NCBI GenBank assembly: GCA_900543395.1
Contig: UQQT01000026.1
Span: 1 to 32,746, forward strand
Reading direction: 5' to 3'
Length of the DNA: 32,746 nt
Source of the DNA: an uncultured Oscillospiraceae bacterium
GTDB lineage: Bacteria; Bacillota; Clostridia; Oscillospirales; Acutalibacteraceae
Position 1 is the first letter of the stretch; each line of letters begins with the position of its first letter. Of the stretch, positions 7,361 through 14,276 are shown one piece after another. The position numbers were made by a program, and so were the translations under genes. Below the pieces are notes generated by a model, which was not told where the DNA came from, did no database searches, and worked only from the letters and a program-made list of their open reading frames with translations.

Positions 7361-8237
7361 CCGAACCGCCTCTTAACGGGTCGACGGCGTTTTTGATCAT
7401 CCTTGCGCAGTCGGGCTTATTCATAGAGTAGATGTGAATATTCGTAACGCCCGAGGCGATAAGGTCGAAAATCTGATCAATGCAGTAGTAAATACCCGCC
7501 TGCTTCATTGCCGTCGGATTCGAGCCGAATTTGTCGGCGATACGGCGTAATTTATCGGGAATGAACGAATTCGAGAGCGTTGAAGCGCGTTCGAGCTGTT
7601 TTATATTCGTAATCGGCATGAGCCCCGCCGCAACGGGGACATTTATGCCTGCGTTCAGCGCGTCGTCATAGAATTTATAAAATATATTGTTGTCAAAGAA
7701 CATCTGAGTGGTGAAGAAATTGCATCCTGCGTCCTGCTTGACTTTAAGGTATGAAATATCCTCCTCACGGCTTGCGCTCTCGGGGTGCGTCTCGGGATAG
7801 CACGCGCATCCTATGCAGAAATCGCCGTGCTTTTTGATGTCCTCGATAAGCTCGGTTGCATGGCGGTACTCGGGCAGAAAATCCGTGCCGAAACTGCCGT
7901 CTGTCGGAATGTCTCCGCGCAGGGCGAGAATGTTTTCAATTCCCACGTTCTTAATTTCCTCGATGCGTGTTTCCACGGTCTTTTTCGTCGAGGAAATGCA
8001 CGTTAAGTGCGCAAGTGACGGGACGGAATAGATGTCGTTTATGCTTTTTGCAATATTGAGAGTGTACGCGCTCGTTCCGCCTCCGGCGCCGTATGTGACG
8101 GACATGAACGACGGGTACATTCCGGCGATTTCGCCGACGGCTTTTTTAACGGATTAGAACGACGAATCCGTTTTCGGCGGAAAAACTTCAAATGAAAGCG
8201 AAATTTTGCCGCTTTTTAATATTTCGTCAATTCTCAT
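7353..8237 (-). pseudogene. metF: 5,10-methylenetetrahydrofolate reductase gene with an internal TAA
   Basis: The frame from the ATG at 8237 (preceded by GGAGAG) encodes 27 residues, MRIDEILKSG through SFEVFPPKTDSSF, then meets TAA at plus 8154-8156. It continues without a frameshift as SVKKAVGEIAGMYPSFMSVTYGAGGGTS to a normal end. The whole is about 294 codons, the usual MetF length. From memory of the family the interrupted position is commonly Glu (SSFES), so the change is probably GAA to TAA. MetF makes the 5-methyl-THF used by MetH. A restart at the ATG at 8120 would give 255 residues without the FEVFPP strand that carries the catalytic Glu, and no good ribosome binding site precedes it. 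Loss of MetF would starve MetH unless another reductase exists. A sequencing error is the main alternative. Confidence 0.88.
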
Positions 8238-8272
8238 GATTCTCTCCTCAAAATAAAAACTCTTCCTTATAA

Positions 8273-8301
8273 AATATATCATAATAAAAAAAGAATGTCT
8301 A
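8273..8301 (-). promoter_or_regulatory. Promoter of the metF-metH operon
   Basis: TAGACA (plus 8296-8301) and TATATT (plus 8273-8278) are 17 bp apart on the minus strand, about 36 nt upstream of the metF ATG. The leader is too short for an S-box or cobalamin riboswitch. Confidence 0.65.
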
Positions 8302-8313
8302 CTTAATATTAAT

Positions 8314-8351
8314 AAAAAACACGAAGGAGATGATTTTCTCAAGTCCTTCGC
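8314..8351 (-). terminator. Terminator of the radical SAM gene
   Basis: On the minus strand GCGAAGGA pairs with TCCTTCGT (8321-8351) across a 15-nt loop, followed by GTTTTTTATT. It begins about 10 nt after the TAA of the radical SAM gene and separates it from metF. Confidence 0.75.
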
Positions 8352-8360
8352 GCTGTTAAA

Positions 8361-9773
8361 TTACTGCATTTTTGATTTTCCGCCGTCGCGGTAATACTGG
8401 GTATGCGTTTTCGGGTGTGTAGTGGAGTTCCAGATTTCGTCCGCAACGCCCTTCCACTCCATTGCAAACTCGTCGCATCTTCCGCACAGGGTGTCGACGT
8501 CCTCGGCAACTATTAAATCTGTTGATTTCGCGCCGGTCTCCTTAACCATTCTGCGTAATATCTCGGGGTTTTCGAGCATCGGGCAGGGTCTTAAATGGTT
8601 GTCGTTGAACGGCTGTCCCTTTCTGTAAGCCGTAAAGAGCGGATTTTTAAGTCCCTCTAAAAGCGTATGTGTGCGGATATTCGAATCCGAATAATGAATG
8701 AATACGCACGGCTCCATATCGCCGTTTGAATTAATATGGAAATAGTTTCTTCCTCCGGCAATGCATCCGCCGACGAATTCGCCGTCGTCCTGAAAGTCGA
8801 AAATGAACATGGGCTTACCTCCCTTGCCGGCTCTGACCTTACGTATCCAGTAGTACATGTATTTTCTCTGCGCGGGGGAGGGTATAAGCTCCTTGTCCGC
8901 GTCATGTCCGACGGGCATATAGTTGAAGTAGAACGCAAATTTTGCGCCCTTTTGAATCATTAAATCGAGGAATTCGTCGCTCGTTACGTACTCGTCGTTA
9001 AGTCTCGTATAGCATACGGACAGACCGAACAGAAGCTTATTTTTCTTTAAAAGCTCCATGGCGGCAACGGTCTTTTCGTAAATTCCGTCGCCTCTGCGAG
9101 CGTCGTTGCTCTCCTTTGTTCCCTCGATGCTCAGCGCAAGCGTCAGATTTCCGACTCTCTTCATCTCGTCGCAGAACGCCTGGTCGATAAGCGTAGAATT
9201 CGTATATGCCAAAAATACGCAGTCGGGATTCTGCTCGCAGAGCTTTATAATATCATTTTTTCTGATAAGAGGCTCTCCGCCCGTATACATGTAAACGTGC
9301 GTGCCGAGCTCCTTGCCCTGTCTTATAACGCTCGCCATCTCGTCAAGCGACAGATTTAATTTGTGACCGTATTCCGCCGCCCAGCAGCCCTTGCACTTAA
9401 GGTTGCATGCGCTTGTCGGGTCCATAAGTATAAGCCACGGGATGTTGCAGTTGAGCTTTTCTCTGTTGGCTCTGACGGTTTTGGTTCCGACGAGTCCGGC
9501 GTCGTATGCGGCCGCTGTCAGAAGCTTTTTAAGAACCGACGGGTCGACGTCGTTTAATAAATTCTTTATAAGCTTAACATAAGTGTTGTCTTTATCCTTC
9601 GCGGCGGCGGCAATCTTTTTGAAATTGTCCGACGGGAATATATTGCCGAAAAACCTCTGAAGTCTTGAGGCAAAAAGCGGAATATTTTTATCCGGGTCTT
9701 TTCTCAAATGGTCTACTGCGGCACAGAGCGTTATACTCATGGCTTTTCTTGCTGCGGTATCTTTAAAGGACAT
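8361..9773 (-). CDS. Radical SAM protein with SPASM-like C-terminal region
   Basis: This 470-residue protein has a helical N-terminal region of about 105 residues, then the radical SAM cluster motif Cys123-x3-Cys127-x2-Cys130 (CNLKCKGCWA). The MYTGGEPL segment is the usual GGE motif binding the AdoMet amino group. The C-terminal third has further cysteines (GGCIAGG, MEPCVFIHYS, LRPCPMLENP, LCGRCDEF) typical of SPASM-type extra Fe-S clusters. Such enzymes cut AdoMet to a 5'-deoxyadenosyl radical; many SPASM members modify peptides. No precursor peptide is seen next to it, so the substrate is unknown. The ATG at 9773 follows GGGAGG by 7 nt. It appears monocistronic. Confidence 0.82.
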   Translation of the reverse strand: MSFKDTAARKAMSITLCAAVDHLRKDPDKNIPLFASRLQRFFGNIFPSDNFKKIAAAAKDKDNTYVKLIKNLLNDVDPSVLKKLLTAAAYDAGLVGTKTVRANREKLNCNIPWLILMDPTSACNLKCKGCWAAEYGHKLNLSLDEMASVIRQGKELGTHVYMYTGGEPLIRKNDIIKLCEQNPDCVFLAYTNSTLIDQAFCDEMKRVGNLTLALSIEGTKESNDARRGDGIYEKTVAAMELLKKNKLLFGLSVCYTRLNDEYVTSDEFLDLMIQKGAKFAFYFNYMPVGHDADKELIPSPAQRKYMYYWIRKVRAGKGGKPMFIFDFQDDGEFVGGCIAGGRNYFHINSNGDMEPCVFIHYSDSNIRTHTLLEGLKNPLFTAYRKGQPFNDNHLRPCPMLENPEILRRMVKETGAKSTDLIVAEDVDTLCGRCDEFAMEWKGVADEIWNSTTHPKTHTQYYRDGGKSKMQ

Positions 9774-9947
9774 AATTGTTACCTCCCGGCGGTAAAGCCG
9801 CCATTGTGTAATAGTTTATCATAATGCTATCATAATGTAAATATGTAAACTCAATTTAAATATGCCCGAATGAATGTAATAAAACTGTACAAAGAGGATA
9901 AAATGTTGAAAAAACAATCTAAATTATAGAGCAGAACCCATGCAAAA
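9774..9947 (-). promoter_or_regulatory. Leader and possible promoter of the radical SAM gene
   Basis: A small hairpin, GGCGG-CTTTA-CCGCC on the minus strand, lies directly before the GGGAGG ribosome binding site. Further upstream TTTACA and CATTAT, 17 bp apart, could be the promoter. The rest is AT-rich with no gene visible on either strand. Confidence 0.35.
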
Positions 9948-9969
9948 GCGGAGCGGTTTCCCGCTCCGC
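9944..9969 (-). terminator. Terminator of hpf
   Basis: A perfect 9-bp stem GCGGAGCGG/CCGCTCCGC with a GAAA loop on the minus strand is followed by TTTTGC. It lies about 50 nt after the hpf stop. Confidence 0.8.
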
Positions 9970-10018
9970 GAAATTTATTTATTACTCCGCCTCGGATTCA
10001 TTGGCGATTCCGCCCGGC

Positions 10019-10546
10019 TCAGCCGGCATCGGGCTCGATAAGTCCGTAGCCTCCGTCAGTTCTGCGGTATACGACGTTTATAACGCCTGTCTCCGAATTT
10101 CTGAACATATAAAACTCATGTCCGAGCATGTTCATCTGGAGTATAGCCTCCTCTATGCTCTCGGGTTTGACGGATATCGACTTTGTGCGTACGAGGTCGT
10201 ATTCTCTCTCCTCCTCGACAGCCTCCTTGGCAGTCAGCGAATCGAAATCGCCGTCGTGGATACGCTTTGCAAGCTTTGTCTTGTTTTTGCGTATTTTGCG
10301 GATGAGAGTGTCCACGCATTTGTCAAGAGCTTCGTTAAGCTCGTCGGCGCGCTCCTGCGCTCTGAAAATCATGCCGTCGTTGTTAACGGTGATTTCGACG
10401 ATCTTGCATGACTTTTCGACAGTCGCGGTGATTTTTGCCTCAGCCTCGCCGCCGAAAAACTTGTCAAGCTTGGAAAGCCTTTTTTCCGCCCTCTCCTTAA
10501 AATTTTCTCTCGGCGTACATTTACGTCCGATGATCGTGATGAGCAT
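10019..10546 (-). CDS. hpf: Ribosome hibernation-promoting factor, long form
   Basis: This 175-residue protein matches long-form HPF/RaiA. The N-terminal domain (1 to about 95; MLITIIGRKCTP, KLDKFFGGEAEAKITATVEK) binds the 30S decoding site. A charged linker leads to the C-terminal dimerisation domain (about 118-170; KSISVKPESIEEAILQMNMLGHEFYMFRNSETGVINVVYRRTDGGYGLIEP), which pairs 70S ribosomes into inactive 100S dimers in stationary phase. The ATG follows GGGG. Past the TGA a second frame stays open to TAA at 9982-9984 and would read AEPGGIANESEAE, so the C-terminal tail may have been altered by a 1-base slip. The promoter and terminator indicate a single-gene unit. Confidence 0.93.
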   Translation of the reverse strand: MLITIIGRKCTPRENFKERAEKRLSKLDKFFGGEAEAKITATVEKSCKIVEITVNNDGMIFRAQERADELNEALDKCVDTLIRKIRKNKTKLAKRIHDGDFDSLTAKEAVEEEREYDLVRTKSISVKPESIEEAILQMNMLGHEFYMFRNSETGVINVVYRRTDGGYGLIEPDAG

Positions 10547-10626
10547 AAATACATCCCCTTTGCGTGTGTGATGGAAAAACCGGTTTCAATAATAAAAATA
10601 TTGACCCCTTTTGTTTTTCTATTCAC

Positions 10627-10655
10627 AGTATATCACACTTGTAATAAAATGTAAA
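10627..10655 (-). promoter_or_regulatory. Promoter of hpf
   Basis: TTTACA (plus 10650-10655) and TATACT (plus 10627-10632) are 17 bp apart on the minus strand. The leader is about 75 nt long. Confidence 0.7.
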
Positions 10656-10726
10656 GACATATTAGGCAAAAATATATATAAATATTTGATTATTTTTTGA
10701 TAATTTTATGCTAAATGCATTACAAT

Positions 10727-12772
10727 TTAATTTAATCCCCCCGAACCGAGGCTTGCGAACATCTTATCAACCATTCTTTTTATTAATTTATTTTCGTCCT
10801 TTTCGAGTTTTTTATCGTCGCTTAATATCCGTTCTGCCTCGTTTTTTGCCTCGAATAATATTCCTGTATCGTCGGTCAGCGACGCCAGCTTCATCTCGGG
10901 CAGTCCGTGCTGACGCTCGCCGAGGAAGTCTCCGGGACCGCGCAGTTTCAAATCCTCGTCCGCTATTTTAAATCCGTCGTTTGTCTTGCATATTACGGAC
11001 AGCCTGCGTTTTGTTTCGTCGTTCTGAGAATCCGAAACGAGTATGCATGTCGACTTGTATTGACCTCTGCCGATACGCCCCCTCAGCTGATGAAGCTGGG
11101 AGAGTCCGAATCTGTCGGCGTTCTCAATGACCATCAGAGCGGCGTTGGGTACGTCGATTCCGACCTCGATTCCGACTGTCGAAACAAGTATGTTGATTTC
11201 TCCGGCGGAAAACCGCTTCATTATTTCATCCTTTTCGGCGTTTTTCATCCTGCCGTGCAGAAGTCCTACGTTTAAATCGGAGAAAACCTCATTTTTGAGC
11301 TTTTCATAGTATTCCTTTGCAGAAATCAATGAATCCGCGCCGTCCTCGTTTTCGTCAATCAGCGGACAGACGACATATACCTGCCTGCCTTCTGCGACGT
11401 GTTTTCTTATAAATTTGCAGATGCGTTCACGGTACGACGAGGTTACAAGATACGTTTCAACAGGAGTCCTGCCCTCGGGCAGCTCGTCGATTATCGAAAC
11501 GTCGAGATCGCCGTAAACGATAAGCCCGAGCGTACGCGGAATCGGCGTTGCGGACATGACGAGCGTGTGGGGATTGCGTCCTTTTCCGCTTAGCTTTGCG
11601 CGCTGTTTTACGCCGAAACGGTGCTGTTCGTCGGTAATTACGAGTCCTAAATTCAAAAATTTAACGCTGTCCTGAATTATCGCGTGTGTGCCGATTAATA
11701 AATCCGTTTCACCTGAAATCAGCGATTCTTTTATATATTTTTTCTGCTTTGCCTTGACTGCGGAGGTCAGAAGCGATATTTTAATTTCGGAGCCTAAGAG
11801 CTTCGAGAGAGAGTCGGCGTGCTGACAGGCTAAAACCTCTGTCGGAGCCATCAGCGCACACTGATATCCGTTTTTGACCGCGGAGTAAATAAGCGCGGCG
11901 GCGACAGCGGTTTTTCCCGAGCCTACGTCGCCCTGCAAAAGGCGGTTCATGGGTTTATCCGAGCGCATGTCCGACATACACTCTGTTATACAGCGTTTCT
12001 GCGCGTTCGTAAGTCCGAACGGCAGACGGGACATAAATTCGTCTGTATAATCGTCCCGGACTCTGACCGCCGTATAAAGCACGCGTTCGGAGCCTATAAT
12101 ACCGATTCCGAGCTGTAAATATAAAAATTCTTCGAATATAAGACGCTCCTTCGCCCTTTTGAATTCGGAAACGGACGAGGGAAAATGCATTTGATAAATT
12201 GAATCGTAAAGCTTTGGAAACGAATATTTTTTTATAATATAATCGGGCAGCGGGTCTTTGATAAGCCCCTTTGCCGACTCCAGCGCGTTGAGCTCGATTC
12301 TCTCCGTCGTCCTTGAGGAAAGAGATGCGTTCTGACGGTAAACGGGACGCAGCTGTTCGTTCGTTTTTGACGCGGGAACGAACTTCGGGGAGAGCATTTC
12401 TTTATTTAAATACATGTCCTCGGTGACCTTGCCGTAAAATAAATATTCCTCGCCCTCGTGAAGCTGATTTACAACATATTTGTTATTAAAAAACGTAAGA
12501 GACATCAATGACTCCGAATCGGAGACAAGCGTTTTTACAAGACAGCCGTTCTTAGTCCGCCTCATCTCCGGCGGCACGATAACCTTAGCCTTTACGCACG
12601 AAACCTCGCCCGGGGCGCACTCGCTTATCATCGAGGTTTTGCTCCAGTCCTCATACTTTCTCGGGTAAAAGGTCAGCATGTCGCCGAGCGTTTTTATCCC
12701 TAATTTTTCAAGTGATTTCGCGCGGGCTTCCCCCACGCCCTTTATGTACTTTACGTCCGAATTCAGAAACAT
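10727..12772 (-). CDS. recG: ATP-dependent DNA helicase RecG
   Basis: This 681-residue protein has the RecG layout. The N-terminal wedge/OB domain (about 1-240; IKGVGEARAKSLEKLGI, FYPRKYED) grips branched DNA. The superfamily 2 helicase core has Walker A GDVGSGKT (about 281-288), TDEQHRFG (about 381) and MSATPIPRT, and the C-terminal part has LLHGRMK, QLRGRIGRG and LRGPGDFLG. RecG remodels stalled forks and Holliday junctions. The ATG at 12772 is chosen because AGAGG lies 8 nt upstream and the protein then has the usual length; an ATG 8 codons upstream has no good ribosome binding site. The 180-bp gap to hpf holds the hpf promoter and nothing else. Confidence 0.95.
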   Translation of the reverse strand: MFLNSDVKYIKGVGEARAKSLEKLGIKTLGDMLTFYPRKYEDWSKTSMISECAPGEVSCVKAKVIVPPEMRRTKNGCLVKTLVSDSESLMSLTFFNNKYVVNQLHEGEEYLFYGKVTEDMYLNKEMLSPKFVPASKTNEQLRPVYRQNASLSSRTTERIELNALESAKGLIKDPLPDYIIKKYSFPKLYDSIYQMHFPSSVSEFKRAKERLIFEEFLYLQLGIGIIGSERVLYTAVRVRDDYTDEFMSRLPFGLTNAQKRCITECMSDMRSDKPMNRLLQGDVGSGKTAVAAALIYSAVKNGYQCALMAPTEVLACQHADSLSKLLGSEIKISLLTSAVKAKQKKYIKESLISGETDLLIGTHAIIQDSVKFLNLGLVITDEQHRFGVKQRAKLSGKGRNPHTLVMSATPIPRTLGLIVYGDLDVSIIDELPEGRTPVETYLVTSSYRERICKFIRKHVAEGRQVYVVCPLIDENEDGADSLISAKEYYEKLKNEVFSDLNVGLLHGRMKNAEKDEIMKRFSAGEINILVSTVGIEVGIDVPNAALMVIENADRFGLSQLHQLRGRIGRGQYKSTCILVSDSQNDETKRRLSVICKTNDGFKIADEDLKLRGPGDFLGERQHGLPEMKLASLTDDTGILFEAKNEAERILSDDKKLEKDENKLIKRMVDKMFASLGSGGLN

Positions 12773-12816
12773 AAAAACGACCTCTTGACATATCATCCTG
12801 ACATATAATATGTATT

Positions 12817-12846
12817 ATTATATATCAAACGCCGTATCTTTAGCAA
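12817..12846 (-). promoter_or_regulatory. Possible promoter of recG
   Basis: TTGCTA (plus 12841-12846) and TATAAT (plus 12817-12822) are 18 bp apart on the minus strand. It is divergent from the pheST promoter. Confidence 0.45.
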
Positions 12847-12863
12847 GAAAACAAGATAAAATG

Positions 12864-12892
12864 TTGACAAACATTTTTTAATGTGCTAAACT
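12864..12892 (+). promoter_or_regulatory. Promoter of the T-box/pheST transcript
   Basis: TTGACA (12864-12869) and TAAACT (12887-12892) are 17 bp apart. The T-box leader begins just downstream. Confidence 0.75.
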
Positions 12893-12904
12893 AACGTTGT
12901 CTTA

Positions 12905-13175
12905 ATTATGAAAATAACGCTGACGGCGTGTAAGTAGCGTCGGCAGAGAACGCACAGAGAACGGACGCCGCCGGCTGTAAGCGTCCCGCGTTTTCCCGAA
13001 CGTGAATTTCAGCGCCCGAGTTTTCCGTGAAAAGCGTAATGCGTTAAGCGGAATGTACCCTCTGCATTAAAGAGGACCGAGAGCGGACACAGTACAGAGC
13101 AGCAGCGTCCGAACACGGGTGGTACCGCGGATTTATTTCTCCGTCCCGATTTTTCGGGACGGAGTATTTTTATTT
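12905..13175 (+). promoter_or_regulatory. T-box riboswitch (phenylalanine) ahead of pheST
   Basis: The T-box core GGGTGGTACCGCGG is at 13117-13130. It is followed by an 11-bp terminator stem CTCCGTCCCGA/TCGGGACGGAG (13139-13164) and TATTTTTATTTT. An AGAGAAC segment fits the stem I AG bulge. The base of stem I appears to pair CGCTG near 12917 with CAGCG near 13010, which places the Phe codon TTT/TTC (about 13007-13010) at the specifier position. Uncharged tRNA-Phe would bind the specifier and T-box and favour the antiterminator, raising pheST expression when Phe-tRNA is scarce. The specifier is inferred from sequence only. Confidence 0.9.
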
Positions 13176-13229
13176 TCATACCGATAAAATATAAAAGGAT
13201 AATAATAAACAACGAAAGGATGCTTCAGC

Positions 13230-14261
13230 ATGGACGAAAATACCGGCAAAATTCAGCAGGCGTTTGAGAAACGCATTGCCGAAACAAAATCCTCCGCAGA
13301 GCTTGAACAGCTGCGAATCGACTTCCTCGGAAAAAAGGGACACGTCGCCTCTCTCATGGGCTCGCTTAAATCCGTTGCTCCCGAGAAGAAGAAGGAATTC
13401 GGTCAGACTGTCAATAAATTAAAACAGCAGATTGAAAATTCGATTCAGGATAAGCTCGAAAGGATTGCAAAGCTTGAGGAGCAGAGACTTATAAATTCCG
13501 CCGAGGATTACGACGTAACGCTTCCCGCGGAGGTTGAAAGGGGTTCCTTCCACCCGATTACCGTAATTCAGCGCGAGGTTGAGGAAATATTCCGCACCAT
13601 GGGCTTCACGATAGAGGATTTTAAGGAGATAGTCAACGACTACGAATGTTTTGAATCTCTCAACATCCCCAAGCATCACCCCGCAAGAGACATGCAGGAC
13701 ACGTATTATCTCTCCACGGGCGACCAGCTTCTCAAAACGCAGACGTCCGCCGCACAGAACGCCATTATGAGAAAATACGGCGCGCCGTTGAGAGCCGTTT
13801 TCCCCGGCAGATGCTTCAGAAACGAGTCGACCGACGCGTGCCACGAAAATACGTTCTTCCAGATGGAGGGCATAATGATAGACGAGGACATCTCGATATC
13901 GAACCTTATTTACTTCATGAAAACAATGCTTTCCGAGGTATTTCAGGACGATATAACCGTAAGACTCCGCCCCGGCTTCTTCCCGTTCGTCGAGCCGGGC
14001 TTCGAGCTTGACATACAGTGCCGTATATGCGGCGGCAAGGGCTGTCCCTCGTGTAAAAACTCGGGCTGGCTTGAGCTCTGCCCGTGCGGCATGATTCACC
14101 CCAACGTTCTCGAGGCAGGCGGAATCGACCCCGAAAAATACACGGGCTTTGCGTTCGGTCTCGGACTTACGAGGCTTGCAATGATGAAGTTCGGCGTTAA
14201 GGACATAAGAGTATTCAACTCCGGCAATCTCAAAGCGCTGTCTCAGTTCGAGTCAAAATAA
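13230..14261 (+). CDS. pheS: Phenylalanyl-tRNA synthetase alpha subunit
   Basis: This 343-residue catalytic subunit of the alpha2beta2 enzyme charges tRNA-Phe. An N-terminal coiled coil (about 1-90; LRIDFLGKKGHV) precedes the class II core, with HPARDMQDTYY, motif 2 (CFRNESTDACHENTFFQMEG) and motif 3 (GFAFGLGLTRLAMMKFG). A cysteine-rich insert (CRICGGKGCPSCK, CPCGMIHPN) is of the type seen in Firmicutes PheS. The AAAGGA upstream of the ATG is a fair ribosome binding site. pheT begins 15 nt after the TAA with its own AGGAGGGGG site. Expression is controlled by the T-box leader. Confidence 0.97.
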   Translation: MDENTGKIQQAFEKRIAETKSSAELEQLRIDFLGKKGHVASLMGSLKSVAPEKKKEFGQTVNKLKQQIENSIQDKLERIAKLEEQRLINSAEDYDVTLPAEVERGSFHPITVIQREVEEIFRTMGFTIEDFKEIVNDYECFESLNIPKHHPARDMQDTYYLSTGDQLLKTQTSAAQNAIMRKYGAPLRAVFPGRCFRNESTDACHENTFFQMEGIMIDEDISISNLIYFMKTMLSEVFQDDITVRLRPGFFPFVEPGFELDIQCRICGGKGCPSCKNSGWLELCPCGMIHPNVLEAGGIDPEKYTGFAFGLGLTRLAMMKFGVKDIRVFNSGNLKALSQFESK

Positions 14262-14276
14262 GGAGGGGGTTTAAAT

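Noticed and set aside
8238..8320. S-box or cobalamin riboswitch ahead of metF-metH
   Set aside because: The predicted promoter leaves a leader of only about 35 nt, and no riboswitch core sequence is seen.
10001..10571. Plus-strand frames opposite hpf
   Set aside because: Antisense shadows of a well-identified gene, without start signals.
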